The notes under the pieces: model-generated
Seen by the model: only the letters and a program-made list of their open reading frames with translations
What the model was told of the DNA's origin: nothing
Databases searched by the model: none
Translations under genes and position numbers: made by a program
Shown: positions 24,865 through 33,262 of the stretch, piece by piece
Layout: each line of letters opens with the position of its first letter
Position numbering within the stretch: position 1 is the stretch's first letter
Origin: Aromatoleum toluclasticum ATCC 700605
GTDB taxonomy: Bacteria > Pseudomonadota > Gammaproteobacteria > Burkholderiales > Rhodocyclaceae
NCBI RefSeq assembly: GCF_000378245.1
Contig: NZ_KB899497.1
Location: 248,001-312,000, forward strand
Direction of reading: 5' to 3'
Length of the DNA: 64,000 nucleotides

Positions 24865-26334
24865 ATGGACTCGTCTTCATCGTGGATCCTGCCCGTCTTC
24901 TACGGCGGGCTCGGCAACCTCGCGGCCTATCTCGCGGCACACGTGCTGTTGTGCCTGCTGCCGGCCTTCTTCATCGCCGGCGCGATGGCAGCGCTGATTC
25001 CCAAGGAAACCGTCACGCGCTTCCTCGGGCGCAATTCCAGCAAGGCGGTGTCCTATCCGGCCGCCGCAGCCGCGGGATCCCTGCTGGCGGTATGTTCGTG
25101 CACCATCGTCCCGCTCTTCGCCGGCATCTACAAGAAAGGCGCCGGGCTGGGGCCGGCGATCACCTTCCTGTTCTTCGCGCCGGCAGCGAACATCCTCGCG
25201 CTCGTCTATACGGGCGGCATCATCGGGCCGGATCTCGCCATTGCGCGGTTCCTGCTGTCGCTGACCTTCGGCATCGGCATAGGCCTGATCATGGCGCTGA
25301 TCTTCCGCGCCGACGACGCCGCGCACGACCTCGCGACCGACAGCCCCTTCGCCGCGCAGGGCGAGGGTATGGGCCGGGCGCCGCTGTTCTTCCTCTTCGT
25401 GTGGGTGGCGCTGTTGCTCGCCGGCACGCTCAAGCTCGGCGTGCTGACTGGCACCTATATGGATTTCGAGCTGCCGCTCGCCGATGCGCAAACCTGGCAG
25501 GGCGCGCTCGATCATCTTGTGCCCTACGACGCGGCGAAAGGCGAGGAGGGGGTGTCGCTGCAGGGCGCGGGGCTGATCGCCCTGCTCGCGGTGATCGGTT
25601 TCAGCGCGTGGCGCGGGCTCGAGAACATCCAGGACGGCGCGAACGCATGGACGTGGACGAGCCTTGCGACGATCGCTCTCACGCTGCTCGTCGCCGCGCT
25701 GTCGGTGCAGGCGGCGCCGGAAGGGCTGCGGATCGGCCTGACCGGCAAGTTCTTCGGGGTCGCGGTCGCCCTGGCTGGGGTCGGGCTGATCGCACGCGCG
25801 CACCTCTCGCCGGACGAACTGCGCGACTGGCTGTGGGAGTCGTGGCGCTTCGTGAAGCAGATATTCCCGCTGCTCGTGATCGGCGTCTTCATCGTCGGCA
25901 TGATCCGCGTGGTGATCCGGCCCGAATGGATCGAGATGCTCGCGGGTACCAACTCCGCGATCGGCAACCTCGCGGGCGTGGCGTTCGGCGTGTTCATGTA
26001 CTTCCCGACGCTGGTCGAAGTGCCGATCGCGAAAATGTTCCTCGATCTCGGCATGCACCGCGGGCCGCTGCTCGCCTACCTGATGTCCGATCCCGAACTC
26101 TCGCTGCAAAGCATCCTGATCATTGCGGCGATCATCGGCCGGCGCAAGACGGCGACCTACGTCGGGCTCGTGGCGCTGTTCAGTGCCGTCGCCGGCTTCG
26201 CCTACGGCGCGTGGGTCGACGGCGTGTCGCTGTTGCGGCTCGCGCTATGGCTGGGCGCCTTCATCGGCGTGCTGGCCGCGCTGCTGTCTGTCGCCAGCCG
26301 ACGCGCCGCATCCTCCCTTGTGAAAGGAGTCTGA
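24865..26334 (+). CDS. DUF318-family (YraQ/ArsP-like) membrane permease
   Basis: A protein of about 489 residues with roughly ten hydrophobic helices. The family core VCSCTIVPLFAGIYKKGAGL and FFAPAANILALVYTGGI is clear, and a second half repeats the FMYFPTLVEVPIAKMFLDLG pattern. ATG 24865 has AAGGAG at 24853-24858; a longer frame upstream (to 24700) lacks similarity. The family includes ArsP, which exports organic arsenicals, but most members have no known substrate. A thioredoxin-like gene follows 2 bp later, a common pairing. Confidence 0.85.
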   Translation: MDSSSSWILPVFYGGLGNLAAYLAAHVLLCLLPAFFIAGAMAALIPKETVTRFLGRNSSKAVSYPAAAAAGSLLAVCSCTIVPLFAGIYKKGAGLGPAITFLFFAPAANILALVYTGGIIGPDLAIARFLLSLTFGIGIGLIMALIFRADDAAHDLATDSPFAAQGEGMGRAPLFFLFVWVALLLAGTLKLGVLTGTYMDFELPLADAQTWQGALDHLVPYDAAKGEEGVSLQGAGLIALLAVIGFSAWRGLENIQDGANAWTWTSLATIALTLLVAALSVQAAPEGLRIGLTGKFFGVAVALAGVGLIARAHLSPDELRDWLWESWRFVKQIFPLLVIGVFIVGMIRVVIRPEWIEMLAGTNSAIGNLAGVAFGVFMYFPTLVEVPIAKMFLDLGMHRGPLLAYLMSDPELSLQSILIIAAIIGRRKTATYVGLVALFSAVAGFAYGAWVDGVSLLRLALWLGAFIGVLAALLSVASRRAASSLVKGV

Positions 26335-26336
26335 AA

Positions 26337-26582
26337 ATGGTGAACATCAAGGTTCTCGGTCCCGGTTGCGCGAACTGCCGCAAGCTCGAGGAAGTCGCAC
26401 GCGAGGCGGTCGCGTCGCTGGGGGTGCAGGCGGAGATCAACAAGGTCACGGACATGAACGAGATCATCGCCTACGACGTCCTGAAGACGCCCGGGCTGGT
26501 GATCAACGGGAAGCTCGTGTCGTCCGGACGCATTCCGACGCCCGCAACCGTTGCGGAGTGGGTGCGGGCGGCAATGTCCTGA
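26337..26582 (+). CDS. small thioredoxin-fold protein (redox-active disulfide protein)
   Basis: An 81-residue thioredoxin-fold protein with the active-site motif GPGCANCRKLEE (CxxC) and the cis-Pro segment TPGLVINGKLV. It follows the permease gene by 2 bp, with the ribosome-binding site GAAAGGAG inside the permease 3' end. Such small disulfide proteins usually accompany DUF318 permeases; a joint role in handling thiol-reactive metals is inferred. Confidence 0.9.
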   Translation: MVNIKVLGPGCANCRKLEEVAREAVASLGVQAEINKVTDMNEIIAYDVLKTPGLVINGKLVSSGRIPTPATVAEWVRAAMS

Positions 26583-26596
26583 ACGGGAGAATCCGG

Positions 26597-29041
26597 TCAG
26601 CGGGCCGGGGGCGTCGTGCGACGCAGCCGCAGTGCGTTCGTGACCACCGACACCGAGCTGGCGCTCATCGCCAGCGCGGCCACCATCGGCGACAGCAGCA
26701 GGCCGGTGAAGGGGTACAGCAGGCCGGCCGCAAGCGGCACGCCGAGCGCGTTGTAGACGAAGGCGAAGGCGAGGTTCTGGTGCATGTTGCGCACCGTCTC
26801 GACCGAGATGCGGCGCGCGGCGGCGATGCCGCGCAGGTCGCCCTTGACCAGTGTGAGCTGCGCGCTGGACATCGCGACGTCGGTGCCGGTGCCCATCGCC
26901 ACGCCCACGTCCGCGCGCGCGAGCGCGGGCGCATCGTTGATGCCGTCGCCCGCCATCGCCACCACGCGTCCTTCGCGTTGCAGCCGGGCGACCAGATCGT
27001 CCTTGTCCTTCGGCTTGACCTCGCCGAGCACTTCCGCGATGCCCAGCCGCGTGCCGACGGCGCGCGCGGTCGTCAGTCCGTCGCCCGTCGCCATGACGAT
27101 GCGGTCGATGCCGTGCGCGCGCAGCTCCGCCAGGGCCTCGGGTGTCGTTGCCTTGACTGGGTCGGCGACGGCGACCAGCCCCGCGGCGACGCCGTCGATG
27201 GCGAGCATCATCACGCTCGCGCCTTCCAGACGCAGGGCTTCCGCCTGGCCTGCGAGCGCGTGCCAATCGACGCCTTCTTCGTCCATCAGCGCGGTGTTGC
27301 CGAGCACCACCTTGCGTCCGTCGACCGTGCCGCGCACGCCGATGCCCGACGACGATTCGAAACTGTCCGGCTTGGACAGCGTCAGCCCGCGGCCCCGTGC
27401 CTCGCCTACGATCGCGTGGGCCAGGGGGTGTTCGCTGCCCTGATCGAGGCTCGCGGCGAGGCGCAGCACCTCGTCGGCCTCCCAGCCGGGGGCGGCGATG
27501 GCGGTGTGGTACGCGGGGTGCCCTTCGGTGAGCGTGCCGGTCTTGTCGACGATCAGGGTGTCGACGCGGCGCAGGTTTTCGATCGCCGCGGCGTCGCGGA
27601 ACAGCACGCCCTGCGTTGCGGCATTGCCGGTCGCGACCATTACGGACATCGGCGTCGCGAGCCCGAGCGCGCACGGGCAGGCGATGATCAGCACCGCGAC
27701 CGCGTTGATGAGGCCATAGGCCCAGGAGGGGGAGGGGCCGAAGAGGCCCCAGCCGAGGAAGGTCAGCGCCGCGATCGCGACGACCACGACGACGAACCAG
27801 CCCGCGACGCGGTCGGCCATGCGCTGCATCGGCGCGCGCGAACGCTGCGCCTGCGCGACCATCTGCACGATCTGCGCGAGCACGGTCTGCGAACCGATCT
27901 TCTCCGCCTGCATCACCAGCGCGCCGCTGGTATTGAGCGTCGCGCCGATCACCTTGTCGCCGGCAGTCTTGGATACCGGCATCGGCTCGCCGGTGAGCAT
28001 CGATTCGTCCACGGCGCTGGCGCCTTCGAGCACGACGCCATCCACCGGCACCTTCTCGCCCGGGCGCACGCGCAGGCGGTCGCCCGGATGCACGTGGGTC
28101 AGGGGGACGTCTTCCTCGCTGCCGTCGGCGTTGATGCGCCGTGCGGTCTTGGGCGCGAGGCCGAGCAACGCCTTGATTGCCGCGCCCGTCTCCGCGCGGG
28201 CGCGCAGTTCCAGCACCTGACCGAGCAGGGTCAGCGAGACGATCACCGCGGCGGCTTCGAAATACACGGCGACGTGCCCGCCAATGCGGAAGGAGTCGGG
28301 AAAGACGCCCGGTGCGACGGTCGCGACGACGCTGTAGCCGTAGGCGGCACCCACGCCGGTACCGATCAGCGTCCACATGTTGGGGCTGCGATTCGTAATA
28401 GATTGCGCCCAGCGCACGAAGAACGGCCATCCGCCCCACAGCACGACGGGCGTCGCGAGCAGCAGCTCGATCCAGGGGCGGGCGCCGCCGAGCAGCGGAT
28501 CGATGATCCGGCCCGACATCGCGATCGCGGTGACGAGGATGGTCGCGGGCAAGGGCCACCAGAAGCGGCGGCGGAAGTCGGCCAGCTCCGGATTTTCGCC
28601 CCCCTCGAGTTCAGGCAGCACCGGTTCCAGCGCCATGCCGCACTTCGGGCAGGTGCCTGGGCCGGGCTGGCGGATCTCGGGGTGCATCGGGCAGGTGTAT
28701 TCGGCGGCGGTCGGCGCTTCCGGGGATGAGGGAGCCTGCGTCGCGGGTTGCAGGTAGCGCTGCGGTTCCGCGTTGAACTTGGCAAGGCACTTCGCGCTGC
28801 AGAAGTGGTACTCGTGGCCGGCGAAGGTGGTGTGGTGGGGTGAATCGGGCTTCACGCTCATGCCGCACACCGGGTCCGTAAACGCGGCCGAGTCCTGCGG
28901 GGCCGCGGGTGAGGGGCGGGTGTGCGCGTGTTCGTGCGTGGGTTCGTGGTGCGCGGCATGTCCTTCATGCCCATGGTGTCCGTCGCCGTGACTTTCATGG
29001 TCGTGATGGACATGTGCGCGCATGGAGCCGTCCTCAGTCAT
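26597..29041 (-). CDS. copA: copper-exporting P1B-type ATPase
   Basis: A protein of about 814 residues. The N-terminus has a His-rich segment, then a YHS domain (DPVCGMSV...[10 protein letters not shown]) and a heavy-metal-binding domain ([10 protein letters not shown]...[10 protein letters not shown]). The ATPase core has CPC in helix 6 ([11 protein letters not shown]), [13 protein letters not shown] and [14 protein letters not shown] identifies a Cu(I)/Ag(I) pump. No HMA CxxC domain is present, as in CopF-like enzymes. ATG 29041 follows AAGGGGGG and overlaps the 57-residue ORF upstream. Confidence 0.93.
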   Translation of the reverse strand: MTEDGSMRAHVHHDHESHGDGHHGHEGHAAHHEPTHEHAHTRPSPAAPQDSAAFTDPVCGMSVKPDSPHHTTFAGHEYHFCSAKCLAKFNAEPQRYLQPATQAPSSPEAPTAAEYTCPMHPEIRQPGPGTCPKCGMALEPVLPELEGGENPELADFRRRFWWPLPATILVTAIAMSGRIIDPLLGGARPWIELLLATPVVLWGGWPFFVRWAQSITNRSPNMWTLIGTGVGAAYGYSVVATVAPGVFPDSFRIGGHVAVYFEAAAVIVSLTLLGQVLELRARAETGAAIKALLGLAPKTARRINADGSEEDVPLTHVHPGDRLRVRPGEKVPVDGVVLEGASAVDESMLTGEPMPVSKTAGDKVIGATLNTSGALVMQAEKIGSQTVLAQIVQMVAQAQRSRAPMQRMADRVAGWFVVVVVAIAALTFLGWGLFGPSPSWAYGLINAVAVLIIACPCALGLATPMSVMVATGNAATQGVLFRDAAAIENLRRVDTLIVDKTGTLTEGHPAYHTAIAAPGWEADEVLRLAASLDQGSEHPLAHAIVGEARGRGLTLSKPDSFESSSGIGVRGTVDGRKVVLGNTALMDEEGVDWHALAGQAEALRLEGASVMMLAIDGVAAGLVAVADPVKATTPEALAELRAHGIDRIVMATGDGLTTARAVGTRLGIAEVLGEVKPKDKDDLVARLQREGRVVAMAGDGINDAPALARADVGVAMGTGTDVAMSSAQLTLVKGDLRGIAAARRISVETVRNMHQNLAFAFVYNALGVPLAAGLLYPFTGLLLSPMVAALAMSASSVSVVTNALRLRRTTPPAR

Positions 29042-29207
29042 GGTCGCCCCCCTTGCCGCGCGGACGACGGGCCGCGTAGATCGCCGACGGCGAGCTGCAA
29101 CAGCCGTCGGGCTTGGCATTGCGGTGCGCGCGCTCGTTCTCCGCCATCCATGCGCGCAGGCGCTGCAGCAGGGTTTTCAGGGATTCGAGCATCGCGCGTT
29201 TCTCCAT
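29034..29207 (-). CDS. 57-residue small protein, upstream of and overlapping copA
   Basis: The predicted peptide starts [20 protein letters not shown] and ends with a Lys/Arg-rich tail ([11 protein letters not shown]). It contains an amphipathic helix and a vicinal Cys-Cys ([10 protein letters not shown]) that could bind copper. Its stop overlaps the copA start codon region, indicating translational coupling. I know of no named family for it. Confidence 0.65.
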   Translation of the reverse strand: MEKRAMLESLKTLLQRLRAWMAENERAHRNAKPDGCCSSPSAIYAARRPRGKGGDHD

Positions 29208-29225
29208 GTGCTTGCGGGCGGGCCG

Positions 29226-29720
29226 TCACTTCGCCGGGCGCTTGCCCGCCGGGCCGCCCATGCGCTCCATCATCATCTGCATCATGTCCATGCGCCGTTC
29301 CATCTGGTGCATGCGCTGCATCATGGCGTCGGGCGAAGCGCCGGACGGGTCGGCACCCATCATCCCGCCCATCATGCCCATGCCTCCCATCATCCCCTTG
29401 CCGCCCATCATGGCGCAGCCCATCGGCGCCCCATCGCCCGCGGCCATCTGCTGGCCCAGCATCATGTTCTCGCGCATGGTCTGCATGTGCTGCATGAGCA
29501 GCTTCTGGCGTTCTTCGGGCGATTTCGCCGCGGCCAGGGCGTCGAGTTGCGACTGCATTGTCGCGGCGTTGTCGCGCATGCGCTGGACCGTCTTTTCGGG
29601 CGCCGGGGCGGGCGCCGTCGCGGCGGCCGCCTGGTCCGGGTGGTGGGCATCATCGGCCCAGGCCGGCGACAGCGCCGCGAGGGACATGGCGCATGCGGTG
29701 GTGGTCAGCAGCGATTTCAT
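29226..29720 (-). CDS. periplasmic methionine-rich protein, putative copper binder
   Basis: A 164-residue protein with a signal peptide (MKSLLTTTACAMSLAALSPA). The C-terminal half is very rich in methionine (GKGMMGGMGMMGGMMG, MDMMQMMMERM), a pattern typical of Cu(I)-binding periplasmic proteins, with one Cys-Met (GCAMM). The middle is a predicted coiled region (PEERQKLLMQHMQTMRENMM). It sits in the copper operon between a methyltransferase-like gene and copA. The upstream 83 bp, including start and signal sequence, is duplicated. Confidence 0.8.
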   Translation of the reverse strand: MKSLLTTTACAMSLAALSPAWADDAHHPDQAAAATAPAPAPEKTVQRMRDNAATMQSQLDALAAAKSPEERQKLLMQHMQTMRENMMLGQQMAAGDGAPMGCAMMGGKGMMGGMGMMGGMMGADPSGASPDAMMQRMHQMERRMDMMQMMMERMGGPAGKRPAK

Positions 29721-29818
29721 GATTGTTCTCCTGATTCGGCCCAGGCCGGCGACAGCGCCGCGAGGGACATGGCGCATGCGGTGGTGGTCAGCAGCGATTT
29801 CATGATTGTTCTCCTGAT
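29653..29818. repeat. perfect 83-bp tandem duplication
   Basis: Bases 29653-29735 and 29736-29818 are identical in the sequence as given. The unit covers the ribosome-binding site, start codon and signal-peptide codons of the Met-rich gene. Its length is not a multiple of three. The perfect identity suggests either a recent duplication or an assembly artefact; the sequence alone cannot tell. Confidence 0.9.
29717..29803 (-). pseudogene. orphan signal-peptide ORF created by the tandem repeat
   Basis: The distal repeat copy encodes the same 22-residue signal segment as the Met-rich gene, then shifts frame and stops after six more residues (ESGEQS), giving a 28-residue peptide. Its TGA overlaps the ATG of the intact gene (ATGA), and its own ATG overlaps the upstream methyltransferase stop. 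It may act as a leader ORF through coupled translation; a functional product is unlikely. Confidence 0.75.
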
Positions 29819-30492
29819 GAATGTTCGCCGCGGTGATCGGCGATCGGATGGGTGGCGGATTTCGTCCGGCGAGGGAAGAAGGCCGGGGTCTTCCGCGCGT
29901 AGTGCTGCCAGTCGGCACCGAAGCTCGCGGCCGCCTCGCGCTCCTCGCGACGGGCGAGGCGCACGTAGGCGAAGACGAGGACGGGGAACATCGTGAGCGT
30001 GATCAGCGTCGGCCATTGCAGCAGGAAGCCCGCCATGATCACGACGAAGGCCGCGTACTGCGGGTGGCGCAGGCGGGCGTAGGGGCCGGTGGTGGCCAGC
30101 GTGCCGGTGGCCTGCGCCGCGTAGAGCACCTTCCACGCCGAAGCGAGCAGCCAGAAGCCGCCGCCGATCAGGATGCCGGAGAGGATGTGGAAGGGGCCGA
30201 AATGCGGGTTGGCACGCCAGCCGAACATCACTTCGAGCAGGTGTCCGGCGTCGTGGGAGAGGAAGTCGACACCGGGGAATCGGGCCGCGAGCCAGCCCGA
30301 CAGGAGGTAGATCGTCAGCGGGAAGCCATACATCTCGGCGAACAGTGCGACGATGAACGCCGAGAACATGCCCAGCGTGCGCCAGTCGCGCGACGAACGC
30401 GGCTTGAAGAAGCTGGCGGCGAAGAGGATGAATACGGCCGAGTTGATCGCGACCAGCGACCACAGGCCATAGGCAGGGCTCGATTCGGTCAT
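29800..30492 (-). CDS. isoprenylcysteine methyltransferase-like membrane protein
   Basis: A 230-residue membrane protein with about five hydrophobic segments. The C-terminal part has the ICMT/PEMT-type SAM-binding block (GPYARLRHPQYAAFVVIM ... RREEREAAASFGADWQHYA). Its target is unknown; relatives of this type are often found in copper-resistance operons. Start ATG 30492 overlaps the stop of the preceding small gene. The stop codon lies within the repeat at the upstream edge of the Met-rich gene. Confidence 0.8.
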   Translation of the reverse strand: MTESSPAYGLWSLVAINSAVFILFAASFFKPRSSRDWRTLGMFSAFIVALFAEMYGFPLTIYLLSGWLAARFPGVDFLSHDAGHLLEVMFGWRANPHFGPFHILSGILIGGGFWLLASAWKVLYAAQATGTLATTGPYARLRHPQYAAFVVIMAGFLLQWPTLITLTMFPVLVFAYVRLARREEREAAASFGADWQHYARKTPAFFPRRTKSATHPIADHRGEHSSGEQS

Positions 30493-30782
30493 CGCGGGTC
30501 TCCGTTTTTGGCCGCGTCGTGGTGAGTGCCGTGGCCGCCGTGGCCGCCGTGGCCGTGATGCATGAAGAGATGCATCAGCGGGCAGGCCAGCAGGAACAGC
30601 CAGGGGAGAATGCCCAGGAGATGGATCCGGTGTTCGAAGCCCAGCAGGATCGCGGCGATTGCGAAGAAGATGCCGAATACCCAGCGAGCGCGGTTCGGTC
30701 GGGAGGCGTCCCTCATCGGGGCGGGCACGGGAGAGTGTTGCGGGCGCATGGCATCGATCCGCTGTTCCGATGAATTCATCAT
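30489..30782 (-). CDS. DUF2933-family small membrane protein
   Basis: A 97-residue protein with two hydrophobic segments (WVFGIFFAIAAILLGF and HLLGILPWLFLLACPLMHLF) and a His-rich tail (HGHGGHGGHGTHH). This matches DUF2933 proteins, which occur in copper and heavy-metal operons. It appears to be the first gene of the copper operon and overlaps the next by four bases. Start at 30782 is not certain; a second Met follows directly and another lies at residue 12. Confidence 0.75.
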   Translation of the reverse strand: MMNSSEQRIDAMRPQHSPVPAPMRDASRPNRARWVFGIFFAIAAILLGFEHRIHLLGILPWLFLLACPLMHLFMHHGHGGHGGHGTHHDAAKNGDPR

Positions 30783-30817
30783 AGACCCCGGATATCGACT
30801 TCACCCTGACGCGATGA

Positions 30818-30831
30818 TTACATTGCTGTCA
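30818..30831. promoter_or_regulatory. copper-box-like palindrome upstream of copper operon
   Basis: TTACATTGCTGTCA fits a TTACn(5)TGTnA pattern similar to the binding sites of CopR/CusR-type response regulators. It lies 36 bp upstream of the DUF2933 start, and about 250 bp upstream of copK on the other strand. A site with the same pattern is at 31992. Confidence 0.45.
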
Positions 30832-31080
30832 GCATTCGCAAAGGACTCGACGATCCCGGATTTTGTGCCCTTGTTTTGCAGGTGGATCGCCATCGTCGGA
30901 TGACGATCGATCTATGCGAACTGAATATGTATGCTGCGTGCGAAGGATTTCCTGAAAATGACGAAGAGCTGAAAAAAACGTAATTTCGCGGTCATCGTCC
31001 CGTCGGGGGGGCTTTCCTAGCATTCGATCATGGTTGCTCGCATTCGAGCGCCACAACCGGTCACTGCAAGGAGACTCATC

Positions 31081-31476
31081 ATGAAACGCACATCGATCCG
31101 CATCGTCTTCGCATCCATTCTGCTTGTCGCTCCGCTGGCGGCATCGGCGCATACCGATTATTCCGAGGGCGGCTCCGGCCATTGGCTCGATGACGTCAGG
31201 GTGGCGCCGGCCAAGCCGTCGAGTCCTGCATTGCGCGAGAAACTCCGCGATGGGTACGGCGCAGACGCCGTGCAAAAATCCTACGATCTGAAGGACGGCT
31301 CAACGCTGCATGTCTTCGCCGACGGCAAGATGGCCATGGAGGACCGCTACGGCCGTCCGTTCTCGATGGACCAGGGGCACACGATGGAGACGGCGGACGG
31401 CAACAGGATCGCGATGCAGGGGAATGAGGTCTGGCGCCTCGACAGTCTGCTGCATTCCAACCATCGCGGGCGCTGA
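31081..31476 (+). CDS. copK: periplasmic copper-binding protein CopK
   Basis: A 131-residue protein with a signal peptide ending near AASA, then a linker of about 45 residues. The C-terminal domain has the CopK sequence pattern (KSYDLKDGSTLHVFADGKM then GNEVWRLDSLL), known from Cupriavidus metallidurans. The domain keeps several Met residues likely to bind Cu(I). Start ATG 31081 follows AAGGAG. It sits next to the copper export operon on the opposite strand. The longer linker is unlike the compact reference protein. Confidence 0.88.
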   Translation: MKRTSIRIVFASILLVAPLAASAHTDYSEGGSGHWLDDVRVAPAKPSSPALREKLRDGYGADAVQKSYDLKDGSTLHVFADGKMAMEDRYGRPFSMDQGHTMETADGNRIAMQGNEVWRLDSLLHSNHRGR

Positions 31477-31534
31477 ACGCGAGTGAGGGAGGCGGCGCGT
31501 CGTCGCGGCCGTTCTCCCCGAGTACCCAAGGCAA

Positions 31535-31576
31535 GGCCAGCGCGGGCAGATCGTTCCGGATATGCCCGCGCTGGCC
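31535..31576. terminator. 14-bp inverted repeat between convergent genes
   Basis: GGCCAGCGCGGGCA at 31535-31548 pairs perfectly with TGCCCGCGCTGGCC at 31563-31576. It lies between copK and the convergent small exported-protein gene, where a shared terminator is expected. No long T-run follows on either strand. Confidence 0.55.
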
Positions 31577-31609
31577 GGATTGTCGCGAATCGGGTGTGGC
31601 AGCCGTTGC

Positions 31610-31879
31610 TTACTTGAAGTCGCGCTGGTGATTGTGGCGGTTGGCGGCGGTCTTTTCCGGCGTCCGCTTCGCGGCCTCCGACCCGGACGAAGCGGCCTGT
31701 TCAGCACGCACGCCGATCTTTTCGCCCATGTGACTATGCCGAGGTGCGTTTGCCACAGCGGGCGTCTGCACCGCGCTTCCGGTTTGCTCCGCGGCCGGTG
31801 CCTGGGACGCAGCGTTGGTGCTCATTGACAGTCCGAGCGCCGCAACGGTTGCGGCGACGGAAAGAAGGGTGGTTTTCAT
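31610..31879 (-). CDS. small exported protein next to copK
   Basis: The 89-residue product has a signal peptide ending near STNAAS. The mature part is low in complexity, rich in Ala, Gln and Glu, with some His and Met (APRHSHMGEKIGV, NRHNHQRDFK). It is a hypothetical that could bind metal. A copper-box-like palindrome lies about 110 bp upstream of its start. Confidence 0.65.
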   Translation of the reverse strand: MKTTLLSVAATVAALGLSMSTNAASQAPAAEQTGSAVQTPAVANAPRHSHMGEKIGVRAEQAASSGSEAAKRTPEKTAANRHNHQRDFK

Positions 31880-31991
31880 GATGATCTCCGGCACTGTCCG
31901 GCGAATGCTCGTCCGGTGCGGATGCTCCGGAATCCTTCGCACGTGTTCCACAGTGTGCGCCGCTGCGACCGTCCTGCCGATGACGGCGGTA

Positions 31992-32005
31992 TTACGAGTT
32001 TGTAA
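31992..32005. promoter_or_regulatory. copper-box-like palindrome upstream of small exported-protein gene
   Basis: TTACGAGTTTGTAA has a TTAC-N6-GTAA symmetry and the same TTACn(5)TGTnA form as the site at 30818. It precedes the minus-strand gene at 31610-31879 by about 113 bp. The two sites may be read by one regulator (inference). Confidence 0.4.
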
Positions 32006-32190
32006 GGGGCGCTGTGCGTCGCAGCGAACCCGGGTATCGAAGGGCAGGCTGCCGGCTTGCCGTATAAGCTCAGCAGAATTTCATCGTTCACGCCCGTGAG
32101 ATGGTCCCGTAATGTCGAGGTGCGACGATTCGCCGGTTTTCCGCGCACGATGCGTCGCGTTTCACCGTAGTTCACCGATGGGAGCCCGTC

Positions 32191-33072
32191 ATGACCAGTC
32201 CGACTTCGCCGATCGCCGATCGCGTTCGCGATTTTCTCTACCGCCTGCCGCTTGAACGGCAGGCGGGCCGACAACTGCGCCGCCTTGCCGACGGCGGCGT
32301 CGTGGGAGACTGGTTCGGTTGCGAGCTGTCGAGCGTGTTTCAGCCCATCGTGGAGCCGTCTTCGGACCATGTCGTCGGGCATGAGGCTTTCCTGCGCTGC
32401 CTGGGCGGGGGCCGACGCGACCTGTCGCCGTGGATGTTGTTTTCGGCCGATGCCGACGATGACCGCCTGATCGCGCTGGACCGCCTCGCGCGCACCGTCC
32501 ATGCCTTGAACTTCATCGCGTCGGTGGGCGACGACGGCCTGCTCTTCCTGAACGTGCATGGGCGCCTGCTGGCGGCCGTCGCGGGCGACCACGGCGCCGC
32601 ATTCAGCAAGGTGGTCGACGCGCTCGGGTTTCCGCCCGAACGCGTCGTCATCGAGGCGCCCGTCGTCGCGAGCCGGCAGGTGGACCTGTTGAGTTTCGTG
32701 CTGCGTAACTATCGCCAGAACGGATTTCGCGTTGCCGTGAACGTCGAGTCCGTTTCGCAATGGCAAACGCTGGCGGGAAGCGTGCCGGCGGACTTCATCA
32801 AGATCGGCACGGCGGCATTGCAGGCGGAAGGCGACGCCGGGGAGGCGCTCGATGCACTGAGGGCGCGTGCGGGATCGGCACGGGTGATCGTGACGCGGGT
32901 CGAGGACAGGGCATCGGTGAATCTGTCGCAAGGTGTGCTCGCCCAGGGCTTTGCCTACGGCGCTCCGTTCGGCCGCCCGGCGGTGTGTTCGCCGCTGCGC
33001 TTTGCCGTGCGCCGGGAAGAGGGCGTTGGTGGGGGTGTTGGGGCGATCGGTTGGGTTCCGGTCTCCGGCTGA
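32191..33072 (+). CDS. EAL-domain protein, probably catalytically inactive
   Basis: A 293-residue protein with one EAL-type domain. FQPIVEPSSDHVVGHEAFLR corresponds to the domain start, where the EAL signature itself reads HEAFL. Later catalytic blocks are altered: LFLNVHGRLL for the LxxN motif, IEAPVV instead of ExTE, and VAVNVES in place of DDFG. These losses suggest no c-di-GMP hydrolysis, so the protein may bind c-di-GMP or a partner. The Gly-rich C-terminal tail is short. Confidence 0.8.
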   Translation: MTSPTSPIADRVRDFLYRLPLERQAGRQLRRLADGGVVGDWFGCELSSVFQPIVEPSSDHVVGHEAFLRCLGGGRRDLSPWMLFSADADDDRLIALDRLARTVHALNFIASVGDDGLLFLNVHGRLLAAVAGDHGAAFSKVVDALGFPPERVVIEAPVVASRQVDLLSFVLRNYRQNGFRVAVNVESVSQWQTLAGSVPADFIKIGTAALQAEGDAGEALDALRARAGSARVIVTRVEDRASVNLSQGVLAQGFAYGAPFGRPAVCSPLRFAVRREEGVGGGVGAIGWVPVSG

Positions 33073-33262
33073 GCGGAGGCGGTAGCGTCATCGGGAACGA
33101 CATCGCCCCTGTGTTGCGCGTGACTCGATTGGCACTGTGCGGAAGGGGCAGCGGACTGCATACTTCCGCGTTCGCCAGCATCCGCCGGGGCGGGCTCGTC
33201 GCATGGCACGGCGAGCGTCCTCATGTCCCGTCCGCCACCTTCGACGAGGCCACATCGCAACA

